Source: Microlunatus parietis
GTDB lineage: Bacteria > Actinomycetota > Actinomycetes > Propionibacteriales > Propionibacteriaceae
NCBI RefSeq assembly: GCF_013407955.1
Contig: NZ_JACCBU010000001.1
Location: forward strand, 1,302,001 to 1,366,000
Direction: 5' to 3'
Length of the DNA stretch: 64,000 nt
The position numbers and the translations under genes are program-made. This document shows positions 53,990 to 62,171 of this stretch, in pieces. Every line of letters begins with the position of its first letter. The stretch's first letter is position 1. The notes beneath the pieces were generated by a model. It ran no database searches. It worked only from the letters and a program-made list of their open reading frames with translations, and was not told where the DNA came from.

Positions 53990-55268
53990 CGCCCGCTCCT
54001 TCCTTCAGTGCGAGATCGACGGTGCCGGACGGCAGCCGTCCCTCCTCCTCGGCCGCGGACGGCGACTCCGGAGTTCGCGGACCGGGCGACGCACTGCCGA
54101 GGGACGCCAGCAGGGTCACCCGCGGTACCACGCCGACCAGCTGGTCGTCCTCGACGACCGCGATCGGCAGCGCACTCTCCACGGCCGGCTCGACCAGGTC
54201 GATCAGGCTCGCGTCCGGCGGAGTGCTGCTGAAGTCCGTGCGCAGCACGGCCTTGAGATCGGTGCGGCTGCTCCGCACCAGGTCGATGGTCTCGCGATCG
54301 GTCACGTACCCGAGCAGCTTGCGGGCCGGTCCGGTGACGAACGCCGCCGACGTCTGCAGGTCCCGCATCATCCGCAACGCGCCGCGTGGTCCGGCACTCA
54401 GCGGTACCACAGCCCGCGGCTGCTCCATCGCGCTGGACGCGGTGAGCACCCGGGCCCGGTCGACGTCCTGGACGAACTGCGCCACGTAGTCGTTCGCCGG
54501 GTCGGTCAGGATCTCCTCGGGCGTACCGATCTGGACGATCCGGCCGTCCCGCATCACGGCGATCCGGTCGCCCAGGAACATCGCCTCGTTCAGGTCGTGG
54601 GTGATGAAGATGATCGTCTTGTTGAGCTCCTGCTGCAGCGTGATCAACTGCACCTGCATCTCGCGCCGGATCAGCGGATCGAGGGCGGAGAACGCCTCGT
54701 CCATCAGCAGGATGTCGGTCTCCGCCGCAAGTGCCCGGGCCAGCCCGACCCGCTGCTTCATGCCGCCGGACAGCTCGTCCGGATAGCTGTTCGCCCAGCC
54801 GTCCAGCCCGACGATCTTGATCATCTCCAGCGCCTTCGCGGTCCGCTGCGGCTTCGGCATGCCCTGCACCTCGAGCCCGTACGCGGCGTTCTCCAGCACC
54901 GTCCGGTGCGGCATCAGCGCGAAGTGCTGGAACACCATGGAGACGGCCTTCTGCCGGATCGCCCGCAGCCGAGCCGGCGCCACACCGCTGATCTTGGTGC
55001 CCTGCACCGCCACGCTGCCGGCGGTCGGTTCGAGCAGCCCGTTCAGCATTCTGATCAACGTCGACTTGCCGGAACCGGACAGGCCCATGACGACGAAGAT
55101 CTCGCCCGGACGCACCTGGAAGTTCGCGTCGATGACGGCGGCCGTCGCGCCCGGACCGAGCCGGTCGCGTGGCGCTCCCGCCTTCAGCTTGCGAACGGCT
55201 TCCTTCGAACGGCGGCCGAAGACCTTGAACAGTTCATAGGCCTCGACCGCAAACGTGGCTTCGCCCAC
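53967..55268 (-). CDS. proV: Glycine betaine/proline ABC transporter, ATP-binding subunit with CBS pair
   Basis: The 433-residue protein has Walker A GLSGSGKST, signature LSGGMKQRVGLARAL, Walker B ILLMDEAFSALDP and switch His in FITHDLNEAM, then a C-terminal CBS-domain pair (about 280-400) that in OpuA-type systems senses ionic strength or nucleotides. GTG 55268 is chosen because GGGGAGGTGCC stands just upstream; a longer frame to 55412 is unlikely. It powers uptake of compatible solutes. Confidence 0.9.
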   Translation of the reverse strand: MGEATFAVEAYELFKVFGRRSKEAVRKLKAGAPRDRLGPGATAAVIDANFQVRPGEIFVVMGLSGSGKSTLIRMLNGLLEPTAGSVAVQGTKISGVAPARLRAIRQKAVSMVFQHFALMPHRTVLENAAYGLEVQGMPKPQRTAKALEMIKIVGLDGWANSYPDELSGGMKQRVGLARALAAETDILLMDEAFSALDPLIRREMQVQLITLQQELNKTIIFITHDLNEAMFLGDRIAVMRDGRIVQIGTPEEILTDPANDYVAQFVQDVDRARVLTASSAMEQPRAVVPLSAGPRGALRMMRDLQTSAAFVTGPARKLLGYVTDRETIDLVRSSRTDLKAVLRTDFSSTPPDASLIDLVEPAVESALPIAVVEDDQLVGVVPRVTLLASLGSASPGPRTPESPSAAEEEGRLPSGTVDLALKEGAGDDSAELR

Positions 55269-55515
55269 GGCACCTCCCCGGTTGCTTGCGCAGTCCTCCC
55301 GATGGACCACTGGCCTCGTACTAGTCCCGATGCGCGCAGGACGAACCAGCCGTGAGTGGCTGGCCCTTGTTGCCAGAGATCCCGTCACGTCGAACATGGC
55401 GGCAACGACCACGCTGCACCCACGAAGCCATCCTCACCGTAACAAACCGACCCGCACGGATCGGAGGGATCGTCCGTGATCGACCTTAAGGACCCCTCAA
55501 GATCGACAGATTTCT

Positions 55516-55529
55516 CCTTGTACACAAGG
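55516..55529. promoter_or_regulatory. Palindrome CCTTGT-AC-ACAAGG upstream of proV
   Basis: A perfect 6+6 bp dyad with a 2-bp centre. It shares the TTGT-N2-ACAA core and spacing of the three operators in the ectoine cluster. It is the probable control site of the betaine uptake operon. Confidence 0.65.
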
Positions 55530-55584
55530 GAATCCTCAAAGTTACCATCTTGTGACATTTCCGGGGCTCACCCTCGGGCACGCA

Positions 55585-55615
55585 GCAAGATCACGTTTCA
55601 AGATCGTGATCTTGC
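55585..55615. terminator. Perfect 11-bp hairpin after the BCCT gene
   Basis: GCAAGATCACG (55585-55595) pairs with CGTGATCTTGC (55605-55615) around a 9-nt loop, 26 bp beyond the BCCT stop. No T-run follows in the direction of transcription, so it may be a weak or Rho-assisted terminator or a regulatory structure. Confidence 0.5.
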
Positions 55616-55641
55616 TTACGCGCCCGAACCGTGGATCGTGA

Positions 55642-57429
55642 TCAACGCAACTCGCGGTCGGCCGGCGCGGCCTGCTCCGCCTTGCCGTCACCCAGCTCGT
55701 CGGTCTTGTCGGTGGCCTCGATCACCACCGCGAAATCCTCACCGTGGTTGGTCAAACCGGTGACCACGGCCTTCTCCATCACCTCGACACCGAGCGTGTC
55801 GCGCAGGATCATCGGATCACGCTGCAGGTCCTTGGTCAGCGAGATCGCCAGCCCGACCATCACCACGGCGAACGGCAGGGCGGCGATGATCGTCACGTTC
55901 TGCAATCCCTGCAACGCATTCTCGCCGCCGATCAGCAGCATCACGGCCGCGACCGCACCGGTCAGCACGCCCCAGAAGATCACGTTCAGCCGACTCGGCT
56001 CGATCGAGCCGCTCTGCGAGAGCGTACCCATCACGACCGAAGCCGCGTCGGCACCGGAGACGAAGAAGATCGCCACCAAGATCATCACCAGCACCGCGGT
56101 GACCTGCGGGATCGGAAGCTGGTCGAGCATCCCGAACAGCTGCGCCTCCTCGCTCTCCTGCGCGGCCAGGTCGATCCCACCGCGCTGCAGGAAGATCGCC
56201 GTACCGCCGAAGACGGAGAACCAGACCAGGCTGACCAGGCTCGGCATCAGCAGCACGCCGGAGACGAACTGCCGGATGGTGCGGCCGCGGCTGATCCGCG
56301 CGATGAAGACACCGACGAACGGGGTCCAGGAGATCCACCAGGCCCAGTAGAAGACGGTCATGCCCTTGAGCCACTCGGTCATCGCGTCGCCGCCGCTGGC
56401 CTCTGTCCGGGCCGCCATCTCGGCGAGTTCGGAGAAGTAGCTGCCGACGGCGGTCGGGATCAGGTTCAGGATGAACACCGTCGGGCCGACCACGAACACG
56501 AAGATCGCCAAGATCACGGCGAGCACCATGTTCACGTTCGACAGCACCTGGATCCCTTTGGCCACACCGGAAACGGCGGACAGGATGAACGCGATGGTCA
56601 AGATCACGATGATCGCGATCAAGATCCCGTTGCCGACCTCGCCGATCCCGCTGACGATCTGCAACCCGCTGCCGATCTGCAGCGCGCCGAGGCCGAGCGA
56701 GGTCGCCGAGCCGAACAGCGTGGCGAAGATGGCCAGGATGTCGATCACCTTGCCGGCCGGGCCTTCGGCCTGCCGCTTGCCGAACAGCCCGGCGAAGGCG
56801 GAGCTGATCAACTGCTTGCGGCCGAGCCGGAACGTCCCGTACGCGATCGCCAGGCCGACCACCGCGTATATGGCCCACGGGTGCAGGGTCCAGTGGAACA
56901 GCGTGGTCGCCATGGCCGTCTTCAGCGCCGCGTCCGTACCGGCCTCGGCCGTGCCGGGCGGCGGCTCGACGAAATGGGTCAGCGGCTCGTTGACACCGAA
57001 GAACATCAGCCCGATGCCCATCCCGGCGCTGAACATCATGGCGATCCAGGACACCGTCTTGAACTCTGGAGCCTCGTCGTCCCGACCGAGCGGGATCCGG
57101 CCGAACTTGCTCGCGGCCAGCCAGATGACGTACACCACGAAACCGGTCGCGACCACGACGAAGAACCAGCCGAGATTGGTCTCGATCCAGTCCAGGGCCG
57201 AGGCCGAAGCACCGCCGAGGCCGATCGGATTCGCGAAGCCCCAGAAGCAGAAGGCGAGTGCGAGGACGGCGGCGACGCCGAAGACGATCTTGTCCAGCTT
57301 CAGGTTCGCTTGGTTGGGTGGACCCGGTGGAGTCCTGATCGCCGGATGGGCGATCCGCCGGCCCAGGCCCGCAGGGCCCTGCTGATCGATGTGCGTGGTC
57401 TCGGGCTGCGTGGTCTTCGGTTCAGTCAC
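55642..57429 (-). CDS. BCCT family sodium-coupled betaine/ectoine transporter
   Basis: The 595-residue protein has 12 membrane segments with the BCCT core GMGIGLMFFGVNEPLTHF and WAWWISWTPFVGVFIARISRGRTIRQF, whose tryptophans line the substrate box. A glycine-rich unwound helix like that of BetP (GMGIG) points to sodium coupling. Long N- and C-terminal cytoplasmic tails are consistent with osmosensing. It lies behind its own promoter (57430-57568) and next to proVWX, forming a solute-uptake locus. Confidence 0.9.
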   Translation of the reverse strand: MTEPKTTQPETTHIDQQGPAGLGRRIAHPAIRTPPGPPNQANLKLDKIVFGVAAVLALAFCFWGFANPIGLGGASASALDWIETNLGWFFVVVATGFVVYVIWLAASKFGRIPLGRDDEAPEFKTVSWIAMMFSAGMGIGLMFFGVNEPLTHFVEPPPGTAEAGTDAALKTAMATTLFHWTLHPWAIYAVVGLAIAYGTFRLGRKQLISSAFAGLFGKRQAEGPAGKVIDILAIFATLFGSATSLGLGALQIGSGLQIVSGIGEVGNGILIAIIVILTIAFILSAVSGVAKGIQVLSNVNMVLAVILAIFVFVVGPTVFILNLIPTAVGSYFSELAEMAARTEASGGDAMTEWLKGMTVFYWAWWISWTPFVGVFIARISRGRTIRQFVSGVLLMPSLVSLVWFSVFGGTAIFLQRGGIDLAAQESEEAQLFGMLDQLPIPQVTAVLVMILVAIFFVSGADAASVVMGTLSQSGSIEPSRLNVIFWGVLTGAVAAVMLLIGGENALQGLQNVTIIAALPFAVVMVGLAISLTKDLQRDPMILRDTLGVEVMEKAVVTGLTNHGEDFAVVIEATDKTDELGDGKAEQAAPADRELR

Positions 57430-57568
57430 AGGTCTGAGTCAGCGACGCGAAGCGTGCGCCCCCTCCGTTCGGTGGTCAGCACGCGACCGACCGATTGCCG
57501 GCCGCGACGGCCTTTCCACCCTGCCGGGTGGCCACCGAATCCGCAACCTTGCGCCGTTCCTCGGCGCG

Positions 57569-58066
57569 TCAGACGACCTCGTGCAACCAGCGGACCGGGG
57601 CGCCGTCGCCGGCGTACCGGAAGGGTTCGAGTTCGGAGTCCCAGTCCTTGCCCAGCAGCTCATCGAGGACGGCGGTCAGGTCGCGTCGGCCCAGCGAGGC
57701 GGTGGCCATGGCGTGCCGGATCCGGTCCTCGGGGATCATGATGTCGCCGTGGATGCCCGTGATGGCGTGGAAGATCCCGAGCGTGGGCGTGTACGAGTAG
57801 CGCTCGGCCTCCGAGGCGGCGGTCGCCTCCTCGGTCACCTCGAACCGCAGCCGCTGCCAGCCCTTGATCGCGCTGGCCAACTTCCCGGCGGTCCCCGCCG
57901 GACCGGTCCACGAATATTCGGTACGGTAGCTCGCCCGCTCGACCGGCTGTGGGATCCAGTCAAGCCGCACGGGCATGCCAAAGACGCCTCCGACGGCCCA
58001 CTCGACATGTGGGCACAACGCCGACGGCGCGGAGTGGACGTACAGGACGCCACGAGTTGTGCTCAT
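57569..58066 (-). CDS. DUF3145 domain protein
   Basis: The 165-residue protein matches the actinobacterial DUF3145 family: MSTTRGVLYVHSAPSALCPHVEWAVG at the start, RYSYTPTLGIFHAITGIHGDIMIPEDRIRHAM in the middle, and the PVRWLHEVV end. Function unknown. GGGAGGATCA before ATG 58066 supports the start. In Streptomyces this gene type lies next to fabF; here 7.5 kb of transport genes separate them. Confidence 0.85.
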   Translation of the reverse strand: MSTTRGVLYVHSAPSALCPHVEWAVGGVFGMPVRLDWIPQPVERASYRTEYSWTGPAGTAGKLASAIKGWQRLRFEVTEEATAASEAERYSYTPTLGIFHAITGIHGDIMIPEDRIRHAMATASLGRRDLTAVLDELLGKDWDSELEPFRYAGDGAPVRWLHEVV

Positions 58067-58234
58067 TGATCCTCCCAGTGCTCCTACCGGCGCCAGAGGG
58101 CTGCCTTCCCCGACATCCTCGACTCGGTACGCGCCCCGGGTTGATCGCCACCCATTCTGCACCATCCGTACCAACTGCACCAGCGGGCACAGCACGGGTA
58201 AGCGCTTGCGTTGGCACCCTTTAGGGTGGTGATC

Positions 58235-60151
58235 ATGTCGGTTGAGCCCTTCGGATCCTGGTCCTCGCCCGTCACCCCCCATCTGATGACTGCCCAGACG
58301 ACGAGTCTGGGCTCGCCGATCATCGACGGCGAGCGAATCTTCTGGACCGAAACCAGGGCCGACCAGGGCGGACGCACGGCGATCCGGTGCCGCACCGGCG
58401 ACGAGCCGTCGACCGAGGTCACCGGCCCGGAGTTCAACGTGCGGAGTCGGCTGCACGAGTACGGCGGCGGGGCCTACGCCGCGGTCGACGGGGTGGTGGT
58501 CTTCGCCAACTTCGCCGACCAGCGGCTCTACCGGACCGATGCCGCCGGATCTCCGCCGGTGCCGATCACGCCGGAGGGCGGGTTCCGCTACGCCGATCTG
58601 GAGCTGCAGCCGGAGCGCGGCCTCGTCCTCGCGGTCCGCGAGGAACACCAGGGCGACGCCGAGCCGGTCAACACGGTCGTGGCGCTGGAACTGGCCGGCG
58701 ACAACGCCGACGGCGGCACGGTGCTCTGCTCCGGGTCCGACTTCTACTCCTCCCCCCGGCTCGGTCCGGACGGACGGATCGCCTGGGTCGAGTGGCACCA
58801 CCCGAACATGCCGTGGGATGCCACCGCGCTGATGGCGGGGCGGCTGGACGGCGGCCGGATCCGCGATCACACGCCGGTCGCCGGCGGGCCATCGGAATCG
58901 GCGATCTATCCGGAGTGGTTGCCGACCGGCGAGTTGATCTTCGTCTCGGACCGCACCAACTGGTGGAACCTCCACCTCTGGGACGGTTCCGCGGTGCGCC
59001 CGCTGCACCGGGCCGAGGCCGAGTTCTGCGAGCCGCCGTGGACGGTCGGCGACCGGCCGTACGCGATCATCGACGCGACCGAGTTGATCTGCACCTGGCG
59101 CCGCAACGGCGCCGCCGGAATCGGCCGGCTGGATTTGCGGACCGGCGACCTGCACCCGTTCCCGGACAGCGGTGAGCCGGGGGCGGTGACCGTCGGCGGC
59201 GGTCGGCTGGCCACCGTCATGCGGTACGAGGACCGGCCCGACTCGCTGTCGGTCATGGAGCTGGCCAAGCCGGCCTGGGCCGAGCTGCGCGCCGCCGGCG
59301 ACGTGCCGATCCCCCGTGACGTGATCTCGACGCCGATGCCGGTCTCCTGGTCCAGCAAGGCGGGCCCGGTCTTCGGCTGGTACTACCCGCCGACCAATCC
59401 GGGCTACACCGGCCCGGACGGCGAACTGCCGCCGTTGATCACCCGTTGTCACGGCGGCCCGACCGGGTTCACCCCGGCCAGCCTCCGGCTCGACGTGCAG
59501 TACTGGACCTCGCGCGGGATCGCGGTGCTGGACGTCAACTACGGCGGCAGCACCGGCTACGGCCGGGAGTACCGGGAGCGGCTGCGCGGCACCTGGGGTC
59601 TGGTCGACGTCGAGGACTGCGTCGCCGGCGCGACGGCGATGGTGGAGCAGGGCCTGGCCGACGAGAAGCGGCTGGCCATCCTCGGCGGCAGCGCCGGCGG
59701 CTACACGACGCTGCGCGCGCTGACCGCGACCGACCGGTTCACCGCCGGGATCAGCCTGTTCGGCATCGGCGACCTGGAGGCGCTGGCCAAGGACACGCAC
59801 AAGTTCGAGTCGCACTACCTGGACGGGCTGATCGGCCCGTACCCGGAGGCGCTGGACACCTACCAGGACCGTTCGCCGATCCATCACGTCGACCGGCTGA
59901 ACGCGCCGATCCTGATCCTGCAGGGATCCGAGGACAAGGTGGTGCCGCCGAACCAGGCGGAGACGATGGCCGCCGCCGTCCGCGCCAAAGGGCTGCCGGT
60001 CGCGATGGTGATCTTCGACGGCGAGGGCCACGGCTTCCGCCGCGCGGAGAACATCCAGGCGTCCATCCAGGCCCAACTGTTCTTCCTCGGCAGGGTTTTC
60101 GGCTTCACGCCCGCCGACGACCTGCCGCCGATCAAGATCGACAATCTCTAG
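58235..60151 (+). CDS. S9 family peptidase (prolyl oligopeptidase-like)
   Basis: The 638-residue protein has an N-terminal beta-propeller-like half and a C-terminal alpha/beta hydrolase domain with Ser in LGGSAGGYTTL, Asp in GSEDKVVPP and His in DGEGHGF. No signal peptide is seen, so it likely cleaves peptides in the cytoplasm. ATG 58235 is chosen; a GTG six bases upstream is possible. Its TAG stop shares the CTAG palindrome with the stop of the convergent YggS gene. Confidence 0.85.
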   Translation: MSVEPFGSWSSPVTPHLMTAQTTSLGSPIIDGERIFWTETRADQGGRTAIRCRTGDEPSTEVTGPEFNVRSRLHEYGGGAYAAVDGVVVFANFADQRLYRTDAAGSPPVPITPEGGFRYADLELQPERGLVLAVREEHQGDAEPVNTVVALELAGDNADGGTVLCSGSDFYSSPRLGPDGRIAWVEWHHPNMPWDATALMAGRLDGGRIRDHTPVAGGPSESAIYPEWLPTGELIFVSDRTNWWNLHLWDGSAVRPLHRAEAEFCEPPWTVGDRPYAIIDATELICTWRRNGAAGIGRLDLRTGDLHPFPDSGEPGAVTVGGGRLATVMRYEDRPDSLSVMELAKPAWAELRAAGDVPIPRDVISTPMPVSWSSKAGPVFGWYYPPTNPGYTGPDGELPPLITRCHGGPTGFTPASLRLDVQYWTSRGIAVLDVNYGGSTGYGREYRERLRGTWGLVDVEDCVAGATAMVEQGLADEKRLAILGGSAGGYTTLRALTATDRFTAGISLFGIGDLEALAKDTHKFESHYLDGLIGPYPEALDTYQDRSPIHHVDRLNAPILILQGSEDKVVPPNQAETMAAAVRAKGLPVAMVIFDGEGHGFRRAENIQASIQAQLFFLGRVFGFTPADDLPPIKIDNL

Positions 60152-60873
60152 CCGGCGGGATTCCAGTAAGCGTTGGGATCGAGGCGGGCGCCGAAGATCG
60201 ACTGGCCGACCCGCACCGTCGTCGCGCCGTAGCCGATCGCCAGTTCGAAGTCGCCCGACATGCCCATCGACAGTTCGTCGTAGCTGCCGGCGGCCGTGCC
60301 GATGTCGCGGAGCCGGGTCTGCAGGTCCCGCATCACGGCGAAGCAGCGGCCGACCCGTACCTGATCGTCGGAGAAGATCGCCAGCGTCATCAGGCCGCGG
60401 ACCCGCAGCGACGCATAGTCGCGCAACCGCTCGGCGAAGCCGGCCACCTCCTCCGGCGGCAGGCCGAACTTCTGATCTTCGCCCGAGGAGTTGACCTGGA
60501 TGAAGACGTCCAGGCCGCGGCCGGCCTGCTGCAGCCGGCGGTCCAGCACCTCGGCGACCTTGATCGAATCCAGCGCGTGGAACTCGGCCGCCCAGTCGGT
60601 GATCAACTTCGCCTTGTTGGTCTGCAGGTGGCCGATCGCGGCGAACTCCAGGTTGCCGACATCGCGCAGCTGCTCGGCCTTGGCGGCCAGCTCCTGCGGC
60701 CGGTTCTCGCCGAACAACCGCTCCCCCGCCCGGTACGCCTCCATGATCAACTCCGGCGGATGGGTCTTGCTCACCGGCAACAGCCGGACCTCCGCAGGAT
60801 CGCGACCGGCCGCCGCGCAGGCCCGTTCGATCTTCCGGCGGACCGCCGCCAGGTTCTCCACAATCGTCGCCAC
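60148..60873 (-). CDS. YggS/PLPBP family pyridoxal phosphate-binding protein
   Basis: The 241-residue TIM-barrel protein has the PLP Lys in LLPVSKTHPPELI, and the family segments GENRPQELAAKAEQL, IGHLQTNKAKLI, LSMGMSGDFELAIGYGATTVRVGQSIFG. It keeps vitamin B6 and amino-acid pools balanced rather than acting as a classic enzyme. GTG 60873 has AGGG 8 bases upstream; GTG 60891, overlapping the GNAT stop, is the alternative. Confidence 0.9.
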   Translation of the reverse strand: MATIVENLAAVRRKIERACAAAGRDPAEVRLLPVSKTHPPELIMEAYRAGERLFGENRPQELAAKAEQLRDVGNLEFAAIGHLQTNKAKLITDWAAEFHALDSIKVAEVLDRRLQQAGRGLDVFIQVNSSGEDQKFGLPPEEVAGFAERLRDYASLRVRGLMTLAIFSDDQVRVGRCFAVMRDLQTRLRDIGTAAGSYDELSMGMSGDFELAIGYGATTVRVGQSIFGARLDPNAYWNPAG

Positions 60874-60887
60874 GACGGCAACCCTAT

Positions 60888-61415
60888 TCACCGCGGCCGG
60901 GCGTCCGAGCGGAGCAGTCCGTAGTAGACCGTGTCGTGGTAGCGGCCGCCGATGAAGGAGCGGCCGCGGAGCAGCCCCTCGCGGGTGAAGCCGGCCTTCT
61001 CCAGGGACCGCTGCTCGGCGTGGTTCTCGCCGTTCGTGGTCGCCTCGATCCGGTTCGCGGTGGTGTGGTCGAACAGGTAGTCGATCAGCTGCCGCTGGGC
61101 CAGCGTGCCCAGGCCGCGGCCGCGGTGCTCCGGCACGATCGCGATGCCGATCTCGTACGTCACGCCGACCGGAGTCCCCCGGCCCTCCGACTTCCAGGAC
61201 ACGATCCCGACCGCGGCGTCGTCCTCGTCGGTGACCGCGATCATCCCGGAGTGCGGGCCGAGGTAGCCGTCCTCCTCCCACCGGCGGCGCCGGGCCTGCA
61301 CGTCGGTGAACCCCGGCCACTCGAACGGCCCGAGCGCCTCCGGGTCCGTACTCAAGCGCTCCAGGAACGGCAGGTCGTCCTCGCGCAGGGCGCGCAGCAC
61401 GGAACGGTCGGTCAT
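60888..61415 (-). CDS. GNAT family N-acetyltransferase (paralogue of 16392)
   Basis: The 175-residue protein has the GNAT acetyl-CoA loop in EIGIAIVPEHRGRGLGTLAQRQLIDYLF, and EATTNGENHAEQRSLEKAGFTREGLLRG near the end, like the protein at 16392. The substrate is unknown. ATG 61415 is preceded by GGAGGAGC. It leads an operon with the YggS gene. Confidence 0.85.
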   Translation of the reverse strand: MTDRSVLRALREDDLPFLERLSTDPEALGPFEWPGFTDVQARRRRWEEDGYLGPHSGMIAVTDEDDAAVGIVSWKSEGRGTPVGVTYEIGIAIVPEHRGRGLGTLAQRQLIDYLFDHTTANRIEATTNGENHAEQRSLEKAGFTREGLLRGRSFIGGRYHDTVYYGLLRSDARPR

Positions 61416-61480
61416 CGGCTCCTCCTCCGGTGGGCAGGAGCAGCCTAATCTCGAGTTCCGGTCTCCGGCGGAAGTCATAT

Positions 61481-61497
61481 GTAGCACGTCGTGCTAC
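61481..61497. promoter_or_regulatory. Toxin-antitoxin operator GTAGCACG-T-CGTGCTAC
   Basis: A perfect 8+8 bp palindrome with a single central base lies 10 bp before the antitoxin ATG, overlapping the expected promoter. Type II antitoxins repress their own operon at such sites. Confidence 0.8.
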
Positions 61498-61507
61498 GAT
61501 CTTGCTC

Positions 61508-61762
61508 ATGAGTGAGCAGATCAGCCAGCGAGAGCTACGCAACGACAGCGGGAGAGTCATGCGCGGCCTGGCCGAGGGACGCTCCTTCGTGGTGACCAGT
61601 CATGGTGAACCGGTCGGTGAACTCCGTCCGCTCCGCCGCCGCCGATGGGTGGACTCCCGGGTGGCGGTCGAGATGTTCAGCGGTGCCCCGCCCATGGACC
61701 GGCACCGGTTCCGCGATGACCTGGACGCGGTACTGGACCAGGATGCCGTGCCTCGTGGCTGA
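61508..61762 (+). CDS. Type II antitoxin, Phd/YefM-like
   Basis: The 84-residue protein reads MSEQISQRELRNDSGRVMRGLAEGRSFVVTSHGEPVGEL, the Phd/YefM DNA-binding and dimer half, followed by an arginine patch and an acidic C-terminal tail that would block the toxin. It overlaps the VapC gene by 8 bp. Autoregulation at the palindrome 61481-61497 is expected. Confidence 0.85.
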   Translation: MSEQISQRELRNDSGRVMRGLAEGRSFVVTSHGEPVGELRPLRRRRWVDSRVAVEMFSGAPPMDRHRFRDDLDAVLDQDAVPRG

Positions 61763-62159
61763 ACGCCTCGCAGCCGGGTTGCTGGACACCTCCGTCGTCA
61801 TCGATCTCGGAACGCTGTCGCCGGATCAGCTCCCGGTCCAAGTCGCGATCTCGTCGGTGACCCTGGCCGAGCTCGCGGCCGGTCCGGCGGCGACCAGCGA
61901 CGCCACCGAACGCGCCACCCGCCAGGACCGGTTGCAGCGCACGGAAGCGGCCTTCGATCCGTTGCCGTTCGACCTCGAGGCCGCACGGGCCTACGGACGC
62001 ATTTACAGCGCCGTTGTCGCGCGAGGCCGAAAGCCTCGTAGCCGGTTCGCCGACCTCCTCATCGCGGCCGTCGCACTGGCAGAGGGCCTACCTCTGTTGA
62101 CCCGGAACGCCCAAGACTTCGCCGGACTGGAAGGCCTGGTCGACGTCGTCGACGTGTGA
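61755..62159 (+). CDS. vapC: VapC-like PIN-domain toxin
   Basis: The 134-residue PIN-domain ribonuclease has the acidic metal site in LLDTSVVIDL, VTLAELAAG, RFADLLIAAVAL and TRNAQDFAGL. It should cleave tRNA or rRNA when free of the antitoxin. GTG 61755 gives a short overlap with the antitoxin; ATG 61743 is an alternative. Pairing of a Phd-type antitoxin with a PIN toxin is common. Confidence 0.85.
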   Translation: MAERLAAGLLDTSVVIDLGTLSPDQLPVQVAISSVTLAELAAGPAATSDATERATRQDRLQRTEAAFDPLPFDLEAARAYGRIYSAVVARGRKPRSRFADLLIAAVALAEGLPLLTRNAQDFAGLEGLVDVVDV

Positions 62160-62171
62160 TGCCAGCTCGGT

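Larger units (their letters stand above)
55269..55641 (-). promoter_or_regulatory. 373-bp leader/promoter region of the proVWX operon
   Basis: No gene is seen. On the transcribed strand it has the palindrome CCTTGTGTACAAGG (55516-55529) near the expected promoter, then about 240 nt of leader. The leader includes a CCAGCC-ACTCAC-GGCTGG hairpin near 55335-55360. The length of the leader leaves room for RNA control, but no riboswitch consensus is recognised by eye. Confidence 0.5.

Noticed and set aside
55269..55641. Cyclic di-AMP riboswitch before proV
   Set aside because: The leader length is suitable, but the conserved sequence blocks could not be recognised by eye, so no riboswitch is called.
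57569..60076. Minus-strand open frame of 835 codons extending the DUF3145 frame over the S9 peptidase gene
   Set aside because: Only the last 165 codons match a protein family; the rest is Arg/Gly/Val-rich antisense of the peptidase gene, and a ribosome site marks 58066 as the start.
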